A DNA stretch of 64,000 nucleotides from Parnassius smintheus behrii (Eukaryota > Arthropoda > Insecta > Lepidoptera > Papilionidae), in contig JAUPFT010000006.1 in NCBI GenBank assembly GCA_036936625.1, forward strand, positions 13,064,501 through 13,128,500, given 5' to 3'. Shown here piece by piece: positions 18,717 through 31,400 of this stretch (position 1 is its first letter; every line of letters begins with the position of its first letter). The translations under genes were made by a program, and so were the position numbers. The notes beneath the pieces are model-generated. The model searched no databases. It had not been told where the DNA came from and saw only the letters and a program-made list of their open reading frames with translations.

Positions 18717-20149
18717 AACTTTGTTTACTAAAAAGATTTTAATTAAGTAGAATACGATGACATTTCTGTTAGAAATCGTATTTAAGGTTTATTTGTTTTC
18801 CCTTCCGAGCCAAGCATTACGATTCCCGACGAATTGCCTTGCAAGTTGCATGCGTTGGCCATCGCAAAACTCACAAAGGTGCAAAAATATGGTCAGTCGA
18901 TCATAGTCGGAATATGTTCTTCACCTAAGTAACTTAACTTTTCGCTATGTATATTTTTACTCTTTTTTGACAGCCTTTGGTAACCACAATTTAGAAAACA
19001 CGAATTGGGAAGGAGAAAAATGCAAAGTAATACGGACACGCGCACAGCGATACAGTTTTATTCAGCTTGCGTGCGCGATTTATCTAATTAAAAATTATTA
19101 TGTAGGCTATTTAACGTCGACAAGCAGCCAAAATCAAAGGAGTGCAACTTCAGTACGTAGTACTATTATTTATTCTTTGCCGCAAGAGTAACACATCGAT
19201 GCCTAAATCGCGCTATCAAAGTTCCGAAGTACATCGGGTACATATAGAATAACTCCAAACTACCACATGGAGCGTTGGCTGCTCCCTAGGCTGAGTACCT
19301 TGCCCGGCGGAAGATCTCCTTTTTCCCTTCCGCGGCCAAACATTAATTTATATATCAAAACTCCACTGATCAACCTCCCTTGGGCCTCCGCCATATGTCA
19401 AAAGTAGGTTTTTATTAGTTTGTGTTACTATTCGAAAAATGCGCTTCCTATCTTATATTTCATTCGTAACCCTGGTGAATTAATGTCAAAATTAAAAATC
19501 GTTCATACTGTCGATGTAATTTTTTTTAATAAAAGAACTTAACTATCCTAATTCTATATACGTAATCGTGTGATAAAAAGTTTCTTCATATTTTATATGC
19601 AAATACAAAATATTTTTTTACAAATTTTAATTAAATTTACTTATAATTTATGTGTGCCATTTTGCTCAATTACTTGTTGTCATCTTATAGGTAGTGACAT
19701 AATCCCGTGCAAATAAATCTTGGTATTTTGGATCAAAAAGAATGTTCATTGGCGCAGCAAATGTTCATTAAGTTGTTGCTGTGGCCTCATACATCTGCTT
19801 AAATTAAGAATCAAAATGCAGATACGTTCTCACCCGTTAGTTATAAAATAAAATACCTCATTAGCAGTTGAGAGGGTCTAAGAAAATTTTTAAAGCTTTA
19901 CAGCTTTAAATTTTAAAAGTTTAAAGCTTTACTCGCGTGGAATTAGCGTCACCAATCAACTTGATGTCTATCAGTGTGTATGTATGTCTATCTGTCTGCT
20001 AAAAACGTTCTTCTCAAAAACTTGATAATAATACGTCAAATCTGTTAATTTTTTACAGTTTAACTATAAAATTTCTTAACATATCAATCACTGCGTCACC
20101 TAACGGGATTTTGTGATTGACTCTATGCCAACATAATGAGTACAAAACC
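18717..20149. other. AT-rich spacer, nothing recognised
   Basis: Two distant stretches share CCCTTCCG(A/C)GCCAA(G/A)CATTA (about 18,799 and 19,325), hinting at a diverged repeat. A 74-codon frame at 18,967-19,191 shows no family motif. Nothing else is supported. Confidence 0.45.
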
Positions 20150-20420
20150 GAGTAGTGGCGGTGTAAGAATATCTCCCGCTTGATATCATCCTCTGGGTGT
20201 CGTAAGAGGCGACTGAAGGAAACAAATCAAGAGATGTACAGCAGCGTCTTTATAACGACTAAAAATAAAAAAATGTGGTTGCCAACCCGAGTGTAACGCG
20301 TGACAACTATGGCAAATATCTCCCCCATGAGACAGTCTATGAGAGAGGCCTGTAGTTAGCAGTGGACATTGATAGGCGGTAACAATACCGGTAATACTCG
20401 TAGTAACGGCAACATAATAA
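20150..20420. mobile_element. decayed lepidopteran retroelement fragment
   Basis: CTGGGTGTCGTAAGAGGCGA at about 20,192 and CTATGAGAGAGGCCTGTAGT, then TAGCAGTGGACATTGATAGG at about 20,337-20,376, are two motifs that very commonly occur together in dispersed lepidopteran elements. The second is usually near a LINE 3' end. It is too diverged to assign a clade. Confidence 0.4.
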
Positions 20421-21209
20421 TAATATGAGTCAGTTTTATCAATAAACACAAAACAATATTACGCTGCTACGTTTATAATTTAACTACAGTGCTACCTATC
20501 GCATCCTAGTGTAGCAGTGAACCATCATTTCAAAACACAACTAAAATTGTTAGCTAATATACCCTCAATCGATCAAGTCGCCCCGAAATTATACGATCAC
20601 AAACAGACGCTCCAACGTTTATGAAAACTTACTAAGATATTTGACACAAAACATCACTTACACATAAGTGGATGCTGTGATTCATATAAATATGCCTAAA
20701 TATAGCCTCAATTAACTTTCAAAAAGCAATTTTCCTGTTAAATTTGAGTACTTAAATGTAATGTCACGTTACCAATACAAAGATATCCACAAACACAGAC
20801 GCATTATGCTGCTATTTTATTTAACTTAAAAAAAGAAGTACGAAATCTCCTTTCGGTTGGCAAAACATGAGTGTAAGCTTTAAGGGGATTACATCGCTCA
20901 AATCCCAAAAACATGCTATGTTTAAAGAAGTTTGTATGTGAATCTCTTTGTGCCTGTGCCCCACAAAAAATATATGTTTAACTTAAGATAATCACAAATA
21001 AATTGTATTGTTTAAAATTTTAATAAAAATGTCCAAACTTTGGAAAACAATTGAAGTATATAGGTCCTTTTTTAAGATATATTGTAAATTGTCTCAATAA
21101 CGGCTTAATAGTTCGGCATGTATTATATACCAAAATCACCGCAATGACGCATTTAACAATTTCTATTGTTTATTTTTTTTTAATTTCATTTACCATTTTT
21201 GAATAATAA
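20421..21209. other. AT-rich spacer, nothing recognised
   Basis: No open frame or repeat that I can support. Confidence 0.45.
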
Positions 21210-21485
21210 AGAAATACCAAAAATTACACTAGCACCCCGCGACAAGCACCACCGCAAAGACCTGTGACGGATACTCGGGACGCAATACATAAGTCTCTCG
21301 AAATCCTCAAGGTCATTGAGCAATGTAATACCCTTAATGTAACTAGCAACGAGCTTGTTATTTTTCTTAGTCATCTAAAAGGGTTAAAAATAGACTTAAT
21401 AAAAAGTAGATTTGCACATAATATAGCATTTGAAGTCAGGGCCACTTCTATAAACTATGTCTTAGCCTTGACTTCTAAAAACTAA
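21210..21485 (+). CDS. unidentified short open frame
   Basis: An open frame runs from after a stop at 21,207 to 21,485 (92 codons) with no ATG near its start. The earliest alternative start is GTG at 21,264. Its front half is Pro/Gln/Thr-rich (TPRQAPPQRP) and its rear half is helix-prone (SLEILKVIEQCNTLNV ... NELVIFLSHLKGLKIDLIKS). The composition is more protein-like than the AT-rich surroundings. I do not recognise the family; it could be an exon, a decayed transposon ORF or chance. A retroposon fragment begins just downstream. Confidence 0.2.
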   Translation, partial: RNTKNYTSTPRQAPPQRPVTDTRDAIHKSLEILKVIEQCNTLNVTSNELVIFLSHLKGLKIDLIKSRFAHNIAFEVRATSINYVLALTSKN

Positions 21486-21506
21486 ACAGGCTAATTTTAC
21501 TCAGTG

Positions 21507-21580
21507 GGCGTGGTCCTTCCCCGGTCGAACCATTCGTTCTGAAGTCATGTCATACTGCAGCGTGTCTTTTCCATAGAAAA
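21507..21580 (-). mobile_element. retroposon fragment of the 1,520-1,861 family
   Basis: GGGCGTGGTCCTTCCCCGGT and CGAACCATTCGT, then ATACTGCAGCGTG, match the reverse complement of 1,530-1,610 and the copies at 3,363 and 8,576. Both ends are missing. Confidence 0.5.
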
Positions 21581-21965
21581 TTATCTTTAATTATTCATAC
21601 CATGACACTTTAATACCTACAAAATCGAGAATGCGTATCGGTCTTGAAATTTATCTGGTTTATTTCAACATCGTCATTTCATACACCAAATTTTTTATAA
21701 ACGGTAAGTGCTACATTAAATACGTTTAGTCAAGGATGAAAACTTATACCTTGTAATATTTCACTAGAAGACATAATCCATTAGGTTCCATTTACTCACA
21801 TATATTTTTTATCATGAGAATTGATATAAAAGTTATTTTTATGTTAGCAGAATTAATGGATGATTATGATTTAATGATGATGATGATTTATTTGTACTGC
21901 ATGTCCTAGGCACTTTGCAATCGCTTTATTTAGTAAGCTTTCTTCCCTATCGACTATTCGTTTGT
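21581..21965. other. AT-rich spacer with a short (ATG)n run
   Basis: An imperfect GATGATTATGATTTAATGAT and GATGATGATT stretch lies at 21,859-21,892. Nothing else recognised. Confidence 0.45.
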
Positions 21966-21967
21966 CA

Positions 21968-22036
21968 AGTTATACGGCTGCTGGCCCATTGCCAATTCTC
22001 CTTACTGATCCATTGAGCTATGACGGTGACTATTTG
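21968..22036 (-). pseudogene. short RTE RT fragment
   Basis: On the minus strand it reads VTVIAQWISKENWQWASSR, clearly related to VTDIAQRISKLKWQWAGH of the RTE ORF at 9,386-10,864. It is truncated on both sides, making it the third copy of this region in the window. Confidence 0.6.
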
Positions 22037-22177
22037 CTGCTTCCGTTAAATTATATTACATTGTATATCTCCTGTAGTGTATTAAATTTAAGGATTTATT
22101 TTTTTAGAAACGTCACACAAATTTTATTTTACGAACGAAACTTAACCCATAAAACAATAATAATATATTTTTTTTAA

Positions 22178-22548
22178 TTTACGCGAACACTACACATTGA
22201 ATGAAACCACTTAAACGTTTTTTTTCGCGTTTAATTAACTTATTTTTAATTCCTAGCGTTTCGGGTTCTTTACAGCACCCATGGTCACTTTTTTTTATTT
22301 TTGTTTTGGAATATTATAGATCGGACCAAAAATTAATATTCGAAAACTGAAGGGAGCCGGGCTAACTATGACATTGGAACGTCAAACATCTCAGTTGCCC
22401 CCCCCCCCCACCCCCGCCCCGTTCCTTCGCCCACAGCAACCATGGGTGCTGTAAAGCACCCGAAATGTCGGAAATTAAAAATAAGTTAAAATAACTTAAT
22501 TAAACGCCAAAAATGTTGGTGGTTATAAGTGAATGTACTAATAAAACT
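22178..22548. repeat. imperfect inverted repeat (fold-back element) with C-rich centre
   Basis: The left arm at 22,228-22,283 runs from CGTTTAATTAA to TTTACAGCACCCATGG. The right arm at 22,440-22,507 is its reverse complement with a 10-base indel, running from CCATGGGTGCTGTAAAGCAC to TTAATTAAACG. Weaker pairing continues outward to about 22,178 and 22,548. The loop of about 155 bp has a C12-A-C5-G-C4 tract (22,398-22,420). The outer left arm matches the repeat at 12,857-12,945. It may be a fold-back or MITE-like element; no clear terminal duplication is seen. Confidence 0.6.
22398..22420 (-). other. potential G-quadruplex / i-motif tract
   Basis: Minus-strand GGGGCGGGGGTGGGGGGGGG contains enough closely spaced G-runs for a four-tier quadruplex. 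This is a sequence-based prediction only. Confidence 0.5.
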
Positions 22549-22980
22549 TAAGTGTATAATATATTAAAACACTGTCGTTGCAAGTCTTTCAGTGCCGGGC
22601 ATCGATATATTCAACCCCGAGTTGACACTTTAGAATCCTCTGTCTGCCGATATCCAACGCCTGGCCACGAATAGCGGAAGTTTTACTTTAATTTGTAGTT
22701 TGATATCAGTTTGAATTGCTTTCGGATCAAGATTGTATGTTTCCTAACTTTTGAAATGCGGTATTTTATTATTTAACATAAATTTAGTGTTTTTTCAAAG
22801 TCGTTACATAAATACAAGTACCATTTTAAATATTTCTTGTTACTATTCCAATAACTGTGTGCAGTACAACTTATGTCAATTCCGATTAGATTTAATGGTC
22901 ATCGATATTTTGCAGGATTCACTTTCTTCTTATGCTAAAAAGTTTCTGTCCCCTCTGGGTATGTTAGCAGCAGCGCATAT
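22549..22980. other. spacer left of the satellite array
   Basis: Ordinary AT-rich DNA. A 91-codon frame from 22,751 runs into the first satellite monomer and resembles no family. The boundary with the array at about 22,981 is abrupt. Confidence 0.45.
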
Positions 22981-23259
22981 TTATTTAAAAAAATTAATTA
23001 CAGCCTATATAAATAGTGCAGTTTAGAACAAGTCTTCCTTTGTATAGAATAAGGATGACAAACGCACACACAGTCCACCTGATGGTGAGTGGATACTGTG
23101 GCCCACAGACCTCTTCATTTAAAAAATAAATTACAGTCTATATAAATAGTACAGCTTAGAACAAGTCTTCCTTTGTATAGATAGAATAAGGATGACAAAG
23201 GTCCACACAGTCCACCTGATGGTAAGTGGATACTGTGGCCCATAGACTTCTTCATTTAA

Positions 23260-26200
23260 AAAATAAATTACAGTCTATATAAATAGTACAGCTTAGAACA
23301 AGTCTTCCTTTGTATAGAATAAGGATGACAAACGAGCACACAGTCCACCTGATGGCAAGTGGATACTGTGGCCCATAGACCTCTTCATTTAAAAAATAAA
23401 TTACAGTCTATATAAATAGTACAGCTTAGAACAAGTCTTCCTTTGTATAGAATAAGGATGACAAACGAGCACACAGTCCACCTGATGATAAGTGGATACT
23501 GTGGCCCATAGACTTCTTCATTTAAAAAATAAATTACAGTCTATATAAATAGTACAGTTTAGAACAAGTCTTCCTTTGTATAGATAGAATAAGAATAACA
23601 AACGAGCACACAGTCCACCTGATGGTAAGTGGATGCTGTGGCCCATAGACCTCTTCATTTAAAAAATAAATTACAGTCTATATAAATAGTACAGCTTAGA
23701 ACAAGTCTTCCTTTGTATAGAATAAGGATGACAAACGAGCACACAGTCCACCTGATGGCAAGTGGATACTGTGGCCCATAGACCTCTTCATTTAAAAAAT
23801 AAATTACAGTCTATATAAATGGTACAGCTTAGAACAAGTCTTCCTTTGTATAGAATAAGGATGACAAACGAGCACACAGTCCACCTGATGATAAGTGGAT
23901 ACTGTGGCCCATAGACTTCTTCATTTAAAAAATAAATTACAGTCTATATAAATAGTACAGTTTAGAACAAGTCTTCCTTTGTATAGATAGAATAAGAATA
24001 ACAAACAAGCACACAGTCCACCTGATGGTAAGTGGATGCTGTGGCCCATAGACCTCTTCATTTAAAAAATAAATTACAGTCTATATAAATAGTACAGTTT
24101 AGAACAAGTCTAGCTTTTTATAGATAGAATAAGAATAACAAACGCACACACAGTCCACCTGATGGTAAGTGGAAGCTGTGGCCCGTAGACCTCTTCATTT
24201 AAAAAATAAATTACAGTCTATATAAATAGTACAGCTTAGAACAAGTCTTCCTTTGTATAGATAGAATAAGGATGACAAAGGAGCACACAGTCCACCTGAT
24301 GGTAAGTGGATGCTGTGGCCCATAGACCTCTTCATTTATAAAATAATTTACAGTCTATATAAATAGTACAGCTTAGAACAAGTCTTCTTTTGTATAGATA
24401 GAATAAGGATGACAAAGGACCACACAGTCCACCTGATGGTAAGTGGATGCTGTGGCCCATAGACCTCTTCATTTATAAAATAAATTACAGTCTATATAAA
24501 TAGTACAGCTTAGAACAAGTCTTCCTTTGTATAGATAGAATAAGAATAACAAACGCACACACAGTCCACCTGATGGTAAGTGGATGCTGTGGCCCATAGA
24601 GCTCTTCATTTATAAAATAAATTACAGTCTATATAAATAGTACAGCGTAGAACAAGTCTTCCTTTGTATAGATAGAATAAGGATGACAAAGGACCACACA
24701 GTCCACCTGATGGTAAGTGGATGCTGTGGCCCATAGACCTCTTCATTTATAAAATAAATTACAGTCTATATAAATAGTACAGCTTAGAACAAGTCTTCCT
24801 TTGTATAGATAGAATAAGGATGACAAAGGACCACACAGTCCACCTGATGGTAAGTGGATGCTGTGGCCCATAGACCTCTTCATTTAAAAAATAAATTACA
24901 GTCTATATAAATAGTACAGCTTAGAACAAGTCTTCCTTTTTATAGATAGAATAAGGATGACAAAGGACCACACAGTCCACCTGATGGTAAGTGGATGCTG
25001 TGGCCCATAGACCTCTTCATTTATAAAATAAATTACAGTCTATATAAATAGTACAGCTAAGAACAAGTCTTCCTTTGTATAGATAGAATAAGGATGACAA
25101 AGGACCACACAGTCCACCTGATGGTAAGTGGATGCTGTGGCCCATAGACCTCTTCATTTATAAAATAAATTACAGTCTATATAAATAGTACAACTTAGAA
25201 CAAGTCTTCCTTTGTATAGATAGAATAAGGATGACAAAGGACCACACAGTCCACCTGATGGTAAGTGGATGCTGTGGCCCATAGATCTCTTCATTTAAAA
25301 AATAAATTACAGTCTATATAAATAGTACAGCGTAGAACAAGTCTTCCTTTGTATAGATAGAATAAGGATGACAAAGGACCTCACAGTCCACCTGATGGTA
25401 AGTGGATGCTGTGGCCCATAGACCTCTTCATTTAAAAAATAAATTACAGTCTATATAAATAGTACAGCTTAGAACAAGTCTTCCTTTGTATAGATAGAAT
25501 AGGAATAACAAACGAGCACACAGTCCACCTGATGGTGAGTGGATATTGTAGCCCATTGACCTCTTCATTTAAAAAATAAATTACAGTCTATATAAATAGT
25601 ACAGCGTAGAACAAGTCTTCCATTGTATAGATAGAATAAGGATGACAAAGGAGCACACAGTCCACCTGATGGTGAGTGGATGCTGTGGCCCATAGACCTC
25701 TTCATTTAAAAAATAAATTACAGTCTATATAAATAGTACAGCGTAGAACAAGTCTTCCTTTGTATAGATAGAATAAGGATGACAAAGGACCTCACAGTCC
25801 ACCTGATGGTAAGTGGATGCTGTGGCCCATAGACCTCTTCATTTAAAAAATAAATTACAGTCTATATAAATAGTACAGCTTAGAACAAGTCTTCCTTTGT
25901 ATAGATAGAATAGGAATAACAAACGAGCACACAGTCCACCTGATGGTGAGTGGATATTGTAGCCCATTGACCTCTTCATTTAAAAAATAAATTACAGTCT
26001 ATATAAATAGTACAGTTTAGAACAAGTCTTCCTTTGTATAGATAGAATAAGAATAACAAACGAGCACACAGTCCACCTGATGGTAAGTGGATGCTGTGGC
26101 CCATAGACCTCTTCATTTAAAAAATAAATTACAGTCTATATAAATAGTACAGCTTAGAACAAGTCTTCCTTTGTATAGAATAAGGATGACAAACGAGCAC

Positions 26201-27710
26201 ACAGTCCACCTGATGGCAAGTGGATACTGTGGCCCATAGACCTCTTCATTTAAAAAATAAATTACAGTCTATATAAATGGTACAGCTTAGAACAAGTCTT
26301 CCTTTGTATAGAATAAGGATGACAAACGAGCACACAGTCCACCTGATGATAAGTGGATACTGTGGCCCATAGACTTCTTCATTTAAAAAATAAATTACAG
26401 TCTATATAAATAGTACAGTTTAGAACAAGTCTTCCTTTGTATAGATAGAATAAGAATAACAAACGAGCACACAGTCCACCTGATGGTAAGTGGATGCTGT
26501 GGCCCATAGACCTCTTCATTTAAAAAATAAATTACAGTCTATATAAATAGTACAGCTTAGAACAAGTCTTCCTTTGTATAGAATAAGGATGACAAACGAG
26601 CACACAGTCCACCTGATGGCAAGTGGATACTGTGGCCCATAGACCTCTTCATTTAAAAAATAAATTACAGTCTATATAAATGGTACAGCTTAGAACAAGT
26701 CTTCCTTTGTATAGAATAAGGATGACAAACGAGCACACAGTCCACCTGATGATAAGTGGATACTGTGGCCCATAGACTTCTTCATTTAAAAAATAAATTA
26801 CAGTCTATATAAATAGTACAGTTTAGAACAAGTCTTCCTTTGTATAGATAGAATAAGAATAACAAACGAGCACACAGTCCACCTGATGGTAAGTGGATGC
26901 TGTGGCCCATAGACCTCTTCATTTAAAAAATAAATTACAGTCTATATAAATAGTACAGTTTAGAACAAGTCTAGCTTTTTATAGATAGAATAAGAATAAC
27001 AAACGCACACACAGTCCACCTGATGGTAAGTGGAAGCTGTGGCCCGTAGACCTCTTCATTTAAAAAATAAATTACAGTCTATATAAATAGTACAGCTTAG
27101 AACAAGTCTTCCTTTGTATAGATAGAATAAGGATGACAAAGGAGCACACAGTCCACCTGATGGTAAGTGGATGCTGTGGCCCATAGACCTCTTCATTTAT
27201 AAAATAATTTACAGTCTATATAAATAGTACAGCTTAGAACAAGTCTTCTTTTGTATAGATAGAATAAGGATGACAAAGGACCACACAGTCCACCTGATGG
27301 TAAGTGGATGCTGTGGCCCATAGACCTCTTCATTTATAAAATAAATTACAGTCTATATAAATAGTACAGCTTAGAACAAGTCTTCCTTTGTATAGATAGA
27401 ATAAGAATAACAAACGCACACACAGTCCACCTGATGGTAAGTGGATGCTGTGGCCCATAGAGCTCTTCATTTATAAAATAAATTACAGTCTATATAAATA
27501 GTACAGCGTAGAACAAGTCTTCCTTTGTATAGATAGAATAAGGATGACAAAGGACCACACAGTCCACCTGATGGTAAGTGGATGCTGTGGCCCATAGACC
27601 TCTTCATTTATAAAATAAATTACAGTCTATATAAATAGTACAGCTTAGAACAAGTCTTCCTTTGTATAGATAGAATAAGGATGACAAAGGACTACACAGT
27701 CCACCTGATG
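23260..27710 (+). repeat. segmental repeat pair at 2,861 bp in the left part of the array
   Basis: About 1.6 kb at 23,260-24,850 recurs at 26,120-27,710. Markers: TCTAGCTTTTTATAG at 24,110 and 26,971, AAAATAATTTACAG near 24,340 and 27,201, and ATAGAGCTCTTC at 24,598 and 27,459. Within it, a three-monomer unit of 403 bp is itself repeated (CCTGATGATA at 23,481 and 23,884; again 26,342 and 26,745). Confidence 0.85.
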
Positions 27711-28402
27711 GTAAGTGGATGCTGTGGCCCATAGACCTCTTCATTTAAAAAATAAATTACAGTCTATATAAATAGTACAGCTTAGAACAAGTCTTCCTTT
27801 GTATAGATAGAATAAGGATGACAAAGGACCACACAGTCCACCTGATGGTAAGTGGATACTGTGGCCCATAGACCTCTTCATTTAAAAAATAAATTACAGT
27901 CTATATAAATAGTACAGCTTGGAACAAGTCTTCCTTTGTATAGAATAAGGATGACAAAGGACCACACAGCCCACCTGATGGTAAGTGGAAGCTGTGGCCC
28001 GTAGACCTCTTCATTTAAAAAATAAATTACAGTCTATATAAATAGTACAGCTTAGAACAAGTCTTCCTTTTTATAGATAGAATAAGGATGACAAAGGACC
28101 ACACAGTCCACCTGATGGTAAGTGGATGCTGTGGCCCATAGACCTCTTCATTTATAAAATAAATTACAGTCTATATAAATAGTACAGCTAAGAACAAGTC
28201 TTCCTTTGTATAGATAGAATAAGGATGACAAAGGACCACACAGTCCACCTGATGGTAAGTGGATGCTGTGGCCCATAGATCTCTTCATTTAAAAAATAAA
28301 TTACAGTCTATATAAATAGTACAGCGTAGAACAAGTCTTCCTTTGTATAGATAGAATAAGGATGACAAAGGACCTCACAGTCCACCTGATGGTAAGTGGA
28401 TG

Positions 28403-31400
28403 CTGTGGCCCATAGACCTCTTCATTTAAAAAATAAATTACAGTCTATATAAATAGTACAGCTTAGAACAAGTCTTCCTTTGTATAGATAGAATAGGAAT
28501 AACAAACGAGCACACAGTCCACCTGATGGTGAGTGGATATTGTAGCCCATTGACCTCTTCATTTAAAAAATAAATTACAGTCTATATAAATAGTACAGCG
28601 TAGAACAAGTCTTCCATTGTATAGATAGAATAAGGATGACAAAGGAGCACACAGTCCACCTGATGGTGAGTGGATGCTGTGGCCCATAGACCTCTTCATT
28701 TAAAAAATAAATTACAGTCTATATAAATAGTACAGCTTAGAACAAGTCTTCCTTTGTATAGATAGAATAAGAATAACAAACGAGCACACAGTCCACCTGA
28801 TGGTAAGTGGATGCTGTGGCCCATAGACCTCTTCATTTAAAAAATAAATTACAGCCTATATAAATAGTACAGCTTAGAACAAGTCTTCCTTTGTATAGAT
28901 AGAATAAGAATAACAAACGAGCACACAGTCCACCTGATGGTAAGTGGATACTGTGGCCCATAGACCTCTTCATTTATAAAATAAATTACAGTCTATATAA
29001 ATAGTACAGCTTAGAACAAGTCTTCCTTTGTATAGATAGAATAAGAATAACAAACGAGCACACAGTCCACCTGATGGTAAGTGGATACTGTGGCCTATAG
29101 ACCTCTTCATTTAAAAAATAAATTACAGTCTATATAAATAGTACAGCGTAGAACAAGTCTTCCTTTGTATAGATAGAATAAGGATGACAAAGAAGCACAC
29201 AGTCCACCTGATGGTGAGTGGATGCTGTGGCCCATAGACCTCTTCATTTAAAAAATAAATTACAGTCTATATAAATAGTACAGCTTAGAACAAGTCTTCC
29301 TTTGTATAGATAGAATAAGGATGACAAAGGACCACACAGTCCACCTGATGGTGAGTGGATGCTGTGGCCCATAGACCTCTTCATTTAAAAAATAAATTAC
29401 AGTCTATATAAATAGTACAGCTTAGAACAAGTCTTCCTTTGTATAGATAGAATAAGAATAACAAACGAGGACACAGTCCACCTGATGGTAAGTGGATACT
29501 GTGGCCCATAGACCTCTTCATTTAAAAAATAAATTACAGCCTATATAAATAGTACAGCGTAGAACAAGTCTTCCTTTGTATAGATAGAATAAGGATTACA
29601 AAGGACCACACAGTCCACCTGATGGTAAGTGGATATTGTAGCCCATTGACCTCTTCATTTAAAAAATAAATTACAGTCTATATAAATAGTACAGCTTGGA
29701 ACAAGTCTTCCTTTGTATAGAATAAGGATGACAAAGGACCACACAGCCCACCTGATGGTAAGTGGAAGCTGTGGCCCGTAGACCTCTTCATTTAAAAAAT
29801 AAATTACAGTCTATATAAATAGTACAGCTTAGAACAAGTCTTCCTTTTTATAGATAGAATAAGGATGACAAAGGACCACACAGTCCACCTGATGGTAAGT
29901 GGATGCTGTGGCCCATAGACCTCTTCATTTATAAAATAAATTACAGTCTATATAAATAGTACAGCTAAGAACAAGTCTTCCTTTGTATAGATAGAATAAG
30001 GATGACAAAGGACCACACAGTCCACCTGATGGTAAGTGGATGCTGTGGCCCATAGACCTCTTCATTTATAAAATAAATTACAGTCTATATAAATAGTACA
30101 ATTTAGAACAAGTCTTCCTTTGTATAGATAGAATAAGGATGACAAAGGACCACACAGTCCACCTGATGGTAAGTGGATGCTGTGGCCCATAGATCTCTTC
30201 ATTTAAAAAATAAATTACAGTCTATATAAATAGTACAGCGTAGAACAAGTCTTCCTTTGTATAGATAGAATAAGGATGACAAAGGACCTCACAGTCCACC
30301 TGATGGTAAGTGGATGCTGTGGCCCATAGACCTCTTCATTTAAAAAATAAATTACAGTCTATATAAATAGTACAGCTTAGAACAAGTCTTCCTTTGTATA
30401 GATAGAATAGGAATAACAAACGAGCACACAGTCCACCTGATGGTGAGTGGATATTGTAGCCCATTGACCTCTTCATTTAAAAAATAAATTACAGTCTATA
30501 TAAATAGTACAGCGTAGAACAAGTCTTCCATTGTATAGATAGAATAAGGATGACAAAGGAGCACACAGTCCACCTGATGGTGAGAGGATGCTGTGGCCCA
30601 TAGACCTCTTCATTTAAAAAATAAATTACAGTCTATATAAATAGTACAGCGTAGAACAAGTCTTCCTTTGTATAGATAGAATAAGGATGACAAAGGACCT
30701 CACAGTCCACCTGATGGTAAGTGGATGCTGTGGCCCATAGACCTCTTCATTTAAAAAATAAATTACAGTCTATATAAATAGTACAGCTTAGAACAAGTCT
30801 TCCTTTGTATAGATAGAATAGGAATAACAAACGAGCACACAGTCCACCTGATGGTGAGTGGATATTGTAGCCCATTGACCTCTTCATTTAAAAAATAAAT
30901 TACAGTCTATATAAATAGTACAGCGTAGAACAAGTCTTCCATTGTATAGATAGAATAAGGATGACAAAGGAGCACACAGTCCACCTGATGGTGAGTGGAT
31001 GCTGTGGCCCATAGACCTCTTCATTTAAAAAATAAATTACAGTCTATATAAATAGTACAGCTTAGAACAAGTCTTCCTTTGTATAGATAGAATAAGAATA
31101 ACAAACGAGCACACAGTCCACCTGATGGTAAGTGGATGCTGTGGCCCATAGACCTCTTCATTTAAAAAATAAATTACAGCCTATATAAATAGTACAGCTT
31201 AGAACAAGTCTTCCTTTGTATAGATAGAATAAGAATAACAAACGAGCACACAGTCCACCTGATGGTAAGTGGATACTGTGGCCCATAGACCTCTTCATTT
31301 ATAAAATAAATTACAGTCTATATAAATAGTACAGCTTAGAACAAGTCTTCCTTTGTATAGATAGAATAAGAATAACAAACGAGCACACAGTCCACCTGAT

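Noticed and set aside
22751..23026. 91-codon plus-strand frame crossing into the satellite
   Set aside because: It is AT-rich, has no family resemblance, and its last third is satellite sequence.
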